In this document: positions 45,591 to 56,368 of the stretch, piece after piece
How the letters are laid out: every line of letters starts with the position of its first letter
How positions within the stretch are numbered: the first letter of the stretch is position 1
NCBI GenBank assembly: GCA_015680685.1
Contig: MNCI01004181.1
Location: 70,483-132,482 of the forward strand
Source of the DNA: Gnetum montanum
Lineage: Eukaryota; Streptophyta; Gnetopsida; Gnetales; Gnetaceae
Length of the DNA: 62,000 nucleotides
Direction: 5' to 3'
Made by a program: the position numbers and the translations under genes
Notes under the pieces: generated by a model
Databases searched by the model: none
What the model was told of the DNA's origin: nothing
The model's input: only the letters and a program-made list of their open reading frames with translations

Positions 45591-46260
45591 GAAACCTTCC
45601 CATGAAAATATTTAACCCAAGAAGTTCTCTTATTTACTTGTAGATTGTTGGACATGAACCATGCAAGGCTCTTCTTGATTTTAGTTCTGGTGTCATTTTC
45701 ATCTCCTACGACATGTACAAGGCCTATAACCTACCACCTCTCAAGAAGAGCAACATCCATTTGGAATTGGTAGACTAGTTAATCACTATCTCTCTAGAAT
45801 TAGTGGAGGACATTGTGACCACAGTTTGTGGATGGTCTTATCCTACTGATTTTCTAGTGATCAAGGTGGAAAACTACAAAGGTGACTTCCCCATCATTAT
45901 GGGAAGGGTTTGGTTAAGCGCAATTTATGGGTGGTGCTATCTTACTAATTTTTTAATGATCAAGGTGAAAAACTAAAAAGGTGACTTCCCCATCATTCTA
46001 GGAATGAATTTGGATGACTTGAGAAGAAGTGTGTTCCATGCATCATGTATAGCGATAATGGGTGCAATTGCATGTAGAAAATATGGTCCATTAAAAGTAC
46101 ATTCACTAAAGCATGCAATTAGTGTGTGCGTAAAACTAATATCCAATGGTGCCTGTATGTTGCAGCCACAAAATAGGAGGACATCCAATGCTGACGGCTA
46201 ACTCTAACAATAACACACTATGCATGGAACCTACTGAGTGCCTGACATGTGCCTAAGTTG
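45591..46260 (+). pseudogene. Aspartic protease of element G with internal duplication
   Basis: The active site region reads LLDFSSGVIFIS (about 45670), so the DSG motif is lost. LPPLKKSNIHLEL and VEDIVTTVCGWSYPTDFLVI follow as in B. A 99-nt in-frame tandem duplication repeats GWSYPTDFLVIKVENYKGDF as GWCYLTNFLMIKVKN.KGDF (45830-45928 and 45929-46027). The GCNCV motif near the end is AIMGAIAC here. Confidence 0.75.
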
Positions 46261-46640
46261 AAAGCATGGATGAACTTGAGCAAATTCATCACCAACTCTC
46301 TGATGAAGAAGAAGATGATGATACCTATTGGGGAGAGTTGGAAATCTCTAAAAATTTCAAGTAGGATCTCCTAGAGTTAAAAACTCTACTAGTTGGCATA
46401 GAGTATGTGTTTTTAAACAATGGTAAGTTGGTTATAAGTAATGCAAATCTTGCTCCTGAACAAAAAAGACAAGTTGTTGTAGGTGGTCAACAAATGGCCA
46501 AGAACCTTTGCTTGGTCATATCCTAAACTAACTAGAATTGATCCAAGGATATGCTAGCATTGTATTTACACCAACCTAGCCATGAAGCCAAGAAGATAGC
46601 TACAGTGGCAGCAGAATACCAAGTTGAAGTAGATCATCAA
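46261..46640 (+). pseudogene. Protease-RT linker of element G
   Basis: Acidic linker (DELEQIHHQLSDEEEDDD, about 46268) and the segment before RT. The same DELE..HHQL stretch occurs in B at 61720, where the RT deletion follows. Confidence 0.6.
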
Positions 46641-47300
46641 AGAGGAAATCGAACAACTCCTTAAGGTAGGGTTCATCTATCTCATTGCAGATAGTGAGTG
46701 GGTGAGCTCACTCATAATTGTGCTAAAGAAAGATGACAAGTGGTAGGTTTGCATCAACTTTAGGCTATTGAACATAGCAACATTTAAAGATCATTTTTAA
46801 TTGCCATTTGTGGATCAAGTGTTGGACACCATATTCGTGCATTGCTATTATAGCTTCTTGGATGGTTATAGTGGCTATAACTAGATCTAGATTGTGCTAG
46901 AAGATTGGGCCAAAACAATGTTCATGAGTCCCTAGGAGACTTTTGCATATTATAAGATGTAGTTTGGTCTATGTAATGCTCTTGCAACATTTCAATGCTT
47001 GGTCCTTGGTATTTTTCAACAACAACTTGGTAGCGGGGCAGAAGTCTTTATGGATGACTTCTCTACCTATGGGGCTTCATTTGGCAAGCCTTGGATTGCC
47101 TTGAGTAGATACTAAAAAGATGTGTTGAAATAAACCTTAGGCTTAATTAGTAGAAAAGCCATTTAATGGTCCAAGAGAGCATAGTACTGGGACATCGAAT
47201 TTCACAAAAAGGGATTGAGGTAGACTCAAAAAAGATAAGGATCATCCAAGGAATCATGTGCCAACTAGAGATAATAAAAGACATCACATCATTCCTTGGA
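46641..47300 (+). pseudogene. Reverse transcriptase of element G
   Basis: Motifs in order: IEQLLKVGFIYLIADSEWVS (46645), VCINFRLLNIATFKDHF (about 46750), FVDQVLDTI, YKM.FGLCNALATFQ and AEVFMDDFSTYG (47040-47075) with the catalytic DD. The thumb begins LMVQESIVLGHRISQKGIEV (47163) and stops at FLGAI (about 47303), where sequence jumps to the pre-integrase segment. RNase H is therefore absent. Confidence 0.88.
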
Positions 47301-48640
47301 GCAATTAATGACCAAGTTCCTACTAAATCAAAATGGTATGATGACATTCTCACTTACCTTCTCACTCAAGAGATGCTACAAGATCTGGACTTTAGGAAGA
47401 AAGAACAAATTCTTCATAAGGAAAAGTACCTCATGGAGATCAATAGATACGTTTACAACATGTGCACCGATGGCCTGATTTGTTGGTGTGTCCTTCATGT
47501 AGATAAAATATGTGTTCTCTAGGATGCTCATGAAGGAGCATGCAGAGGCCATGATGTAGGGGGATGCATGGTTATAAAAATATTAATGGTAGGATACTAT
47601 TGGCCTACAATCTTCAGGGATGACCACCAATTTATTCGATCCTATGAACATTATCAAAGAAATGATGGGATGACCACTTGAATGGAGGGTCCTCAATAGT
47701 GGATTCAACCACTAGAGCCCTTTGACATATGGGGCATAGACTTTATATGTCCCATCACACCCATGTCCAATGGAAAGGCATATATCATCTTAGCAGTCAA
47801 CTATTGCCTCAAATGGGTAGAAGCAGTAGTCGTCATCAATTGTACATCTTCTATTGTTGCTTGATTCATATAACAAAATGTTGTAAATAGGTTTGGGATG
47901 CCACTTGCACTAATTTTTGACAATGGAACTCATTTTATAGGTGCCACTTTTTGAAAAATTGTGCAATGCTTGGGGGTTGAGTATAAATGAATAACATCCT
48001 ATCATCCCTAAGCCAATGGTTAACTGGAGGTAACTAATAGGGAGATCACAAAGATTCTAAGAAGAACTATCAACAAATATAGAAGAGACTAAAGCATAAA
48101 ACTCAACGATGCCCTTTGGGCCTACTACTTCACATGGAAACACCCTATTAGCTACTCTTCCTATGAGTTAGTGTACGAGAAACTTCTAATCTTCCTGATT
48201 CAATCTGAGCTCTGTACACACTCTCAATAGCCTGTGAACTGAATCTTGACCTAAGTCTAGCATAAAAAGAAAGACTGATCAACCTCAACATGCTAAATGA
48301 AAATCAACTAGTGGCCCTATCTTTGAATGAAGTGCACAAGGCATTTAACAAGCAACGTCATGACCTTAGAATACAAAAAATAAAATTTCAACTAGGAGAT
48401 AAGATTCTCTACTAGAACCCCACAAGCATACCTTAGAAAAGAAAATTTCAAACATTGTGGGAGGGACCTTATATAATTAATGAAACCTTTCCTTTTGGGG
48501 CCATGACCATATACAAACCTGAGAGCTAAAATAAAAGGCAACTGATCAACATCTAACAAGTGAAGCTTTTCCATGAGCCAGGACAAGCCAGTGCAACAGA
48601 TACCTCAACAGATGGACAACCACACTCAATTTTTCAAATC
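47301..48640 (+). pseudogene. Integrase of element G
   Basis: It starts with KSKWYDDILTYLL, as after RNase H in relatives. The zinc-binding part has HEGACRGH with the later CxxC mutated. The core shows PFDIWGIDF (47720), LIFDNGTHFIG (about 47910) and LEVTNREI (about 48022), i.e. the D, D and E residues. LNDALWAY follows, and YKPES-type C-terminal sequence near 48515. Several stops. Confidence 0.85.
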
Positions 48641-49930
48641 TCCTCCTTCCAACTTAGTCCTATGGGATATGGCCATTCATGCTAATCATCCATATGGCTC
48701 CTTAGTTTTTCTACTTTTTATTTTTCACATTTTTGATTTTGCAAGTTATTTATTTTACATTTTTTTTATTTTCAAAATTTTTCCTAGTTTACAACATTTT
48801 TGTTTTGCACCATCATTAGTACATTTGAATTTTTCTTGAATATTTTACACTTTCTTATATATTTTACTTTTTTCTATTCAAGTGTGATTTTCATATTTTT
48901 GCTAATAAAAGTGCTTTATTACCAATAGGACATAGTGGTGCTGTAGCTGCTACTAATGGTAGTTTGTGCTTTATATTTTATTTGCTAATGTCTAGTTTCT
49001 ATTGTTGAATTTTTGTACTAATGGCCCAGTCATGGTTTCTTTATCATGGAATAGGTAGTGAGTCCACGACATCCACTCATTCAAAAACTCTATGATTTTT
49101 CTTATTTTGGAAGTTTGAGGTCCCTTTTCATTAAATCAAATTTTAATAAATTCATGACCTTGGTAGTTTCTAGAATTGGGAAGGATTCAAAGATTTGTAT
49201 AGGGTGTGACTTCAAGGGGACTCAATACTCTTTGTACTCTTCTACTTGAGTGCTTGAGTGTTTTCCTAGACTTCTTGCCGTTCCCTATCCACTAATAAAA
49301 AGAAGTAAAATAATGTCTTTGCATGGTGTGGTTCCCATTCAAAAAGAAAAAAAAACATGATGGAAATTCAAAACAAATAAATAGGCTACAAGCACTTGTT
49401 ATGGGACTAGAAAGACATGTTACCCATGCCTAAAGGTCCCCTCTAACAAAGTTCATCTATCACTTCCTACTTCTCTTTTCTTCTCTTTATGGAATGGTGG
49501 TGGTTTTGTGGAAGCACTCTTGTGTCTTGAGGGGGTGGATTGTTCTTGGAATGGAGATGTGAAGTCATTGAAAGAGGTTGGTTTTGGTCTAGACTAAGGA
49601 TGGATCTTCTTAGGTCATTATAAACATAAACTCCATAAGGGACTTCTTATGACCTTAATTTGGAATTCCATTCCACCTTCTCTATCATCTGTCTTTGCTA
49701 CCCATAGCTCACCTCACTATCAAAGTCCATGTTCTTGATTCTGTGTCTTGGTCTAATGTATTTGAATTTTTAGGTAGAATCTTTTGGGTTTTGGTTCTTA
49801 ACTTCCAACGACCATTAGTCACCTATGGGATCCATGGAGTCCTTCAACTGAGGTTATGCAAGGACAAACAAGGCATGTGCTTGCTATGGGAAGGATCCAC
49901 TTGCATATTTGTTAGTTGGGTTCATTAAGT
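48641..49930 (+). other. Conserved non-coding region between pol and ORF3 (element G)
   Basis: AGTCCTATGGGATAT (48656-48670) is a decayed motif (i). A T-rich tract (48700-48905) and the shared blocks follow: GTGAGTCCACGACATCCACTC (49058), GGTGTGACTTCAAGGGGACT (49201), AGAAAGACATGTTACCCATG (49408) and ATGGGAAGGATCCACTTGC (49886). Sequence between the blocks differs from D, F, A and C. No conserved frame. Confidence 0.68.
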
Positions 49931-50716
49931 ACCTTATCCTTAGACATTCTTGCAATCCAAATCTTTCGTACATCCATCTTTTGCACCAAACCATGTGCTC
50001 ATTTACATATTTTTTTCATTCAACACATTTTCCATTGAATTTTTTAATTTTTGAGCTTTCAAAGACCATTTTCAATGATTTCATCATATTCTTGGCTTTC
50101 TTGGAATTTCATGAACCCCAAATTCATTGAAAAATTCCTTATATTTTTCGAGATATTTAAGTTTTAAAATTTTTCCTATGGGCCTCGTATATAGTGCCCC
50201 ATTGATAGAGCAGACTCATATATGAGGCCTTCTATATAGGGCCTCATAAACATAATGGAAAAATTCTATATATTTATGCAAAACTTCACTTTGAAAATTT
50301 TACATTTTCTCACTAACGCTAAGGGAGTTTTTCAAATATTCAGAGCCCAAAGCCTTCTAGAGCCCATACATAACTTACAAATCATTTATTCAAATCACTT
50401 TCTTCTTTGACCCTATCGCTATTGGAGGTAAGCTATTCATCATGGGGGCCACAAATGTATCATTTTTTTACAGAAATTTTTTTGCCATTTTTGTAACTCC
50501 CACAAAGGTTTAACTAAAATAATCAACTCTTAAACACTAAATTACAAGAGTTAAACCTTTCCAACAAGCTCCAGTGATAGTTATAATTAATAATTAATAA
50601 TATAAAAAATCTACCATGGTTCAACCTTAGCCAAAGTGTAACTAACATGAGAAGGTATTCAAAACTTTGAAGTTGCACATTATAACTACTAATCCATGGA
50701 TGTGTTATGATCATAG
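49931..50716 (+). other. Leader segment upstream of ORF3 in element G
   Basis: GGGCCTC and GCCCCATTGAT repeats (50180-50250), like the G LTR U3, precede CTATATATTTATGC (50276-50289). CATGGGGG (50441-50448) matches motif (ii). CTACTAATC (branch A 50692) and TCATAG (to 50716) precede the ORF3 ATG. Confidence 0.45.
50686..50716 (+). promoter_or_regulatory. Candidate branch site and 3' splice acceptor of ORF3 (G)
   Basis: CTACTAATC, with branch A at 50692, lies 24 nt before the AG at 50715-50716; the ATG begins at 50717. Same layout as in D, C and F. Confidence 0.5.
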
Positions 50717-53580
50717 ATGACACCAAAGGGAAAGCACACACAGGAAGTAGGATTGTCCTAAGCAAGGGAGAAACAACTCAGAATCCAAAGGGGCCAAGAA
50801 TAGGTCTAAGAAGAACCATTGGCAACCCATGCCATAGGTCCTCTTAGGGAAGAGGTAGAGGTGGAATCTATCAGATTATTTTGGAACCAGCTATAGTAAT
50901 AAAACACTTTCATAGGGATAATGCACTAGCACAATAAGAAGATCTCAAGATGACCTTGATAGAAGTATGCCTAAATTAGATCAGATCACGGGAGGTCTAG
51001 AAAATAGTGCTTTAGGAGTTAAACTTTGGCCCTTTCCTGGAGCAAGCACCAAAGGAAGTGTAGGACCAGCTAAACGCCTCTCCCATATGGCCAATCATCA
51101 CTTCCACAGGGGAGTGGTACACGGGAGAGACATTCCTATTCTGGAATAATAGGCAAGCTAGATTAATAGTAAAAATCAAGGACATCTTGGTGCCTTATTC
51201 GGTGCAGGACATTGGACAAGTGATTGGGTTGCCTGAGATAGGGGCAAGTCTTGTTGAGATCCTAATGCATGCAGATCCTAGCATCAAGAAAGAATGGATG
51301 CAATGGTGCTATGGCATCGACTGTAAGGCATTTGGCATGCTTACATTAATAGAAAGGATTTACTACAAGATTATGGCCTTCCACCTTAATCCCATAGTGA
51401 GGCCAAGCAAAATCACCACCTTCTTTGCTTGAGAATGCATCGCTTTGAGTGGGAGGTTCCCCATCAACCTTCCATAGTTGATCTATCTAGAGATAGAAAG
51501 GTGATTTAAAGAAAATGAACATGGAAGAAAGGCACTCCCCTTCCCATGCCTTGTTAGGAAACTTTGTTAAAAGGGAAGCATAGTTTGTTAGATCAATGAT
51601 GTGGTCAAGTAGGTTCTAGATACCAACTAGGCAGAAATGATGAAGGATAAGATGCTTGTAACCACTATCCAAGAAGAGGAGCAATGATTACCACCTCCAC
51701 TCACCACTCAGATAATGGTTCCAAACATCATTGCAACCACCCAATAGTTGCACAAATACTAGGAATGGCTCTTGAGTGAACAAGAGCAACAAGTAGGCAT
51801 GAGTGACAAGGATCCATCCTTGTATGAACCAACACTGAGTCACCTTAATGAGATGGCCTAAACAATTAGCTTGATGGGTGGAGGTGGATCCATTTTCTTA
51901 GCCCAAAGAACATAGTTTCCTGCAATGTCAAATCTGAGTGCTAGAGATGTCACAGTATCTCTCAAAAAATAATAGCCACTCCTAGAAATCTCTAGCAACA
52001 CTGCAACTTTCTTAATGCACTTGGAGGAGGATGAGGGAACAATAAGTTTGGTGATGTAGCACCAAGGGTAGGAGACAATAGTAGAAGTGGTTGTTGATTA
52101 GATTGCCAAAACACTCAACAAACCTGCAACATCTATACCAGATGTCACTACACTCAAGGATGTATAGATGTTTGCAGGAATCATAAGCTGTAGAATAAAT
52201 GCAGCATAGCTTAAAGAACTACTGAACCAACTAGTGGAAACCAAGAAACTAATTTTGGATGTCTATGACCTTCCAGAAAACATTACTGTAACCCTGTTGG
52301 AGTTGCTAGAGGTAAGGAGTAAGAAGATCATTTTGGAGGAGTAACTTGAAATAGCCAAGGAACTGAATGAATGCCTGGCTACTCAGGTTGCCAAATTAAG
52401 AGCCTAGATTGCCAACCCCACATTTCTCAACCTGACATTGATAAGAGATGAAGCTATAGAATAGCTTCACACTAGATTAAAAGGGGTTGAGGATGCAATG
52501 AAGATGGTGGTTTTCTACTGATCCTTGGTAGAGGCCACACAACACAAAATTCAAAAGGCTTTGAATTAGGTCCACCAAGAGAATGTCCAGCTGATTGTAG
52601 AAAATCATTGCCTATGGAATGTTGATGAGCACATGCAATAATTAATTAATTTCATCCATTAACAGTAGTAGCAATTGGACATAGCAAACACAAAATTGAG
52701 GAGATTAGTAGAAGAAAATAGAAATCTCTCCATGGAGGAGGCTCATGTGCTTTTCCAAAAAACTACAATCAAGGTAGCCACCTAGAAATTAGAGGCTCTA
52801 AAATTTGAGAGAGTCAAGGATAATTATAGAGAATAGGTGAATCTACAAAAAGAAGTAAATGAAAAACACATCCATTTGGTGAAGGTAAAAGTGAATGAAA
52901 TCCTCTAGCAGCTTAGGTAAGGAAAAGAGTTGTGGAAACCCATCATTGATGGGATAGATGCCTATAACAAAGTGAAAATCTACATGAAAGAGTTGCAAAT
53001 CAAGGACATGATGGAGTACATGGAGCAAGCCAATATCTATTATGCAAATCTAGCCATGTTGACTATCAGATGACTATGGTTAGAGCTTGAGAAACAAGTG
53101 GCTAGCTCGTACCTATTGTACGAGGCCAAGTTCAAGCATCACAAGAACACCAAGCAAAAGCTTGCAATGGCAAATGCTAAACTCAAAGTTCTCAAGGCAC
53201 AATTCACAAATCAATGATCAAGTATCAAGAACCTAGCTAGGAGGATGAATGACTACTAGGAGCTACAAAATGCAGTTAAGGCATTCGACATTCAAAGCAA
53301 ATAGTTTGTTGTCGGGTTTATCAACATGAAGGAGATGTTCTTGATAATGCCTTGTCCATGGGATGTGCCCATTCTAGCCCACATTAGTGATGTTGCATGG
53401 ATTGTGAATGATCCTTGGAGTAAGGAGGAGAAGATGAAGGCACTATTAGATGCTTTTCACCTTCCATTAGAGGTTGCAGCCACAACAGGATAGCCACAAT
53501 TGCCTTAGCTATTGCATGGACTTGAAGCCAGCAAAGGTCCTTCAGAACCCTAGGAGCCATCACTGCTTGGGACTATCTAA
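50717..53580 (+). pseudogene. ORF3 of element G, long form
   Basis: About 955 codons with stops. The start MTPKGK is basic. The longest open part (51187-51432), extended upstream, has EWYTGETFLFWNNRQ, LIVKIKDILVPYSV, VIGLPEIG and YKIMAFHLNPI, a globular N-terminal domain comparable to the FWxN...LP segment of D and C. From about 52150 to 53400 it is almost all coiled-coil-like (E, K, Q, L rich). The end reads EPSLLGTI then a stop at 53578-53580, equivalent to EPPPPGTT of D. Function unknown; no clear signal peptide or fusion peptide is seen. Confidence 0.62.
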
Positions 53581-53784
53581 TCTTCTCCACCACCTTCATG
53601 CTACTAGAGGATGTGCTATTCAATTTTTGTGTAGTTGTGTCATGGTGTTCAATTTTGAGTTATGAACATCACAATTTTTTGTAATATGTTAATTTGTACA
53701 CTCTGGCACTTAGTTTTGTCAAGTTAGTCAATAATCCCATACCTTCCCAATTTTGTAAGGGAACTTGACAACAAGTTTTCATTC
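53581..53784 (+). other. ORF3 3' flank of element G
   Basis: T-rich spacer ending in GAACTTGACAACAAG (53761-53775), the decayed CTCGAGGACGAG signal. No gene is seen. Confidence 0.45.
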
Positions 53785-53797
53785 AGTCATGGGGGTA
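53785..53797 (+). other. 3' polypurine tract of element G
   Basis: AGTCATGGGGGTA directly before the 3' LTR start TGATGAGC. Confidence 0.78.
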
Positions 53798-54680
53798 TGA
53801 TGAGCATCAAAGTGTTGCATTGATGGGCCCCTGTCGATGGGGCCCCATTTACATGGTGTTGCCCTGTCAATGTAGCATTTACTACATTTATGGGGCCCTG
53901 TTGACATAGTACTATAGTAAAAACTATAAATACAATCTCCTAGCCATGTTTATGGGCATTAAAGTCATAGTAAAAGCAGAGATCTTATAGTTTGTCCATT
54001 TGAAATTTAGAATATTTTTCTGAGTGCCCATAGCAAGAGTTAAAAAGTGTACAAATCTTTATTCAAGCACTATTGTACTTGAATCACATTAGTATGTATG
54101 GCAATAAATACAAGCTTTTTGATAAATGTTGTAGCACTTAGAATAGATTAATGATTTATTTATGCATTTATTATTTTCATTAATTAGTCATTAATTAAGC
54201 TAAATTTGACTTTGAGCGTAAACACGTATTCACTTGGTAATCCTAGCAGTGTTATTGCTTGGTGCACCCAATAGCATTATTGCTTGGTGCACCCTGTAGC
54301 ATAGCGCTTGGTAACCTAACAATGGTTACATGGGTTTAGGATGTATATGGAAAGTGGATTGAATGCTTATGTTAGGACTAGTTAGAGATTAGTTAGTTAG
54401 TTAAATTAAATTAGTTATTAAATTACTCCATCTTTTTCTTTAAGCACCAAAGAACATAAAAACATAAAAAAATAAAAATCATATGCTTTGATTACGCTTA
54501 ACTGTACCATGTGTAGCACAAATGTAATTGGGAAGACAACGAACAATCATTAGGGCAAGGTTCACTTTATAGGAGACTAGTGTATTGGAAATGATAGAGT
54601 TTGTGGAATTCGACCGAATCGCACATGAACACTTCATGATTTGTATGGTTAGATGTAGCAATACCTTCAACTACTCATCA
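53798..54680 (+). repeat. 3' LTR of element G
   Basis: 883 bp from TGATGAGCATC to CTCATCA. GGGCCCC repeats (53827-53912), TATAAATACAATC (about 53927) and GCTTGGTGCACCC/GCTTGGTAACC units are present. It pairs with 42055-42975 and is followed by AATGC. Confidence 0.92.
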
Positions 54681-55490
54681 AATGCCAAGGCAAAGTTGCT
54701 TCAGTAGTTGAAGTCTCAAATACTAGCTCTATAGATGAAGAAGGTTGTATTTTGTGTTAATATGAACATCGTAAGGGATGTTGTCTAGTCATGACACATC
54801 TACAGGAAATAGAGGCATACACACTTAACCCAAAAATTGTTCAAAAATAGATGCCCAAATGGTTAACTTATCCTCAAGGTAAGTACAAACAACAACCTCA
54901 ACCAATGTACTATCTTCATGAAGCTTTACCATAGCTATAGGAGCAATATTATTAGTAGCGATAGCAGCCTCAATTATGGGCTATGCCACCACTACACCAG
55001 TAATATTCATATCGACAACTTGACCCTTATGGATACTATGTCCAACAACATGTCTCTTCAAAAAATGCTACTATTCAAACTTCATAGTATTATCTACCAA
55101 AATACCATCGACTGATGTCACCAAGGGCCAATTCAAACTTGTACGTGCATCTAGAAGTAGATGATTTTCCAAATCCCAATCCAAATCCTTTGTGATCAGT
55201 GCCATCACCTGCAATGCAACAAGAGTTTCCTTCAAAATTGTAGTAGAGGAAAGCTGCAAAGGCAGTAAGTATACAAGTGGAAGATCTCACCCATAATGCT
55301 AAGGACCAAATAAAGAAATGTTCCTTCTTCAAGACTAGTCTAGAGAAGGTTGGTAGAATTGGAGCTTTATCGATACTATCCTCTCCTAAAATAAATTTTC
55401 TCACCATTGATATGCTTCCATCATCATCAAGCCCAAACATACAAATTTTCATGCGTATTGAAATTTTCACATAATGCATCAATGTAGGAT
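54681..55490 (+). pseudogene. gag of element A, second part
   Basis: Resumes the gag interrupted at 42054. The knuckle GCILC.YEHRKGCC (54743-54783) keeps C-x2-C-x3-H-x3-C. The proline/tyrosine-rich part with LDPYGYYVQQ (about 55020) follows. Broken by stops. Confidence 0.72.
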
Positions 55491-55940
55491 CACTTCCTAA
55501 GAAGAGAATTGATTTAGGAATTCCTTTGATTTACATATGAATAGCTAGGAATTTACCATGCAAAGCTTTGCTAGACTTAGGTTTCGAGGTGAATTTGATT
55601 TCCCAAAAAACATATCAGGCATGGAATGTACCCCGATTGAAAGAATGCAATATAAAATTAGAGCTTGCAAATCTATCTGTCACCACTCCTTTGGGGTACA
55701 TAAATAATGTAGTAACCACTATCAATGGGTGGTCATATCTAGCAGACTTTTTGATTATGGATATGAAAGATGATGATAAGGAATTTCCAATATTCATAGA
55801 GAGTACATGGCTTAGCACATTAGATGCTAAGCTAAGTATGAGAGACTTGTCAATTTAGATTCCTAAGGAAGATGCACATGGAACCATACACATGTAGTGA
55901 ATTCCATGGATAACTACTGAAAGTAAAGGATGCAATAGTG
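55491..55940 (+). pseudogene. Aspartic protease of element A
   Basis: The open part (55568-55858) with its upstream residues shows ALLDLGFEVNLISQ (active site D-L-G), then VPRLKECNIKLELANLS, NNVVTTINGWSYLADFLI, FIESTWLSTLDAKLSMRDLS. A stop follows, then ESKGCNSG, equivalent to DTGCNCV of B. The best preserved active site here besides B. Confidence 0.85.
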
Positions 55941-56368
55941 GACTGACACTTCAAAATGTCAACATAGTTACCATTCCAACCCACAACAACAACAATAAAC
56001 AATGAACCAAAATAGTAGAGGTCACAAAATCAAAAGACACCTTGTGGCCACTATCTAAGAACCAACTATCTAATACATGCATGGAAACATGTGAAACACT
56101 TACTAATTCCCAAACTAAGAAGTTGACTTCAACTAAGAGCCCAAAAATTAAATAATTAACTCATAATCATATACCAAAATTGAAAGAGAATAAGGATTTA
56201 GATGATCATAACTCCACTACTATCAAAATTACATGGGATAATGATAGAAAAGTTACATCACTAAAGATGGTAGGTGAACCACCTATAGTGTATGACCCAG
56301 GAGATTTATGGGGGATTTTCCAAACACTCATCCATGAAAGTAGTCATGGGGAAGATACTTTATTCTAA
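55941..56368 (+). pseudogene. Tail frame after protease in element A
   Basis: Equivalent to 10290-10726 of F. The open part (56180-56368) shows STTIKITWDNDRKVT, YDPGDLWGIF and HESSHGEDTLF before a stop. No RT follows. The conservation of this reading frame in two copies suggests it was translated as the end of a gag-protease protein. Family unknown. Confidence 0.55.
56342..56352 (+). other. Internal polypurine-tract-like motif (i), element A
   Basis: AGTCATGGGGA at the end of the tail frame, the same place as 10700-10710 of F. Confidence 0.55.

Larger units (their letters stand above)
42055..54680 (+). mobile_element. Element G: long Athila-like retrotransposon with both LTRs, RNase H deleted
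   Basis: 12.6 kb: 5' LTR, tRNA-Asp-type primer site, gag, protease, RT, integrase, non-coding region, long ORF3, polypurine tract, 3' LTR. The RT thumb joins straight to the segment before integrase at about 47300, so RNase H is missing. It lies in the gag of A. LTR U3 has GGGCCCC-type repeats instead of the GATATC palindromes, so it is another family from D, F, A and C although the coding order is the same. Confidence 0.9.

Noticed and set aside
50717-53580. ORF3 as a true envelope glycoprotein
   Set aside because: I see no signal peptide, glycosylation-rich ectodomain or clear membrane anchor; only position and possible splicing support it.
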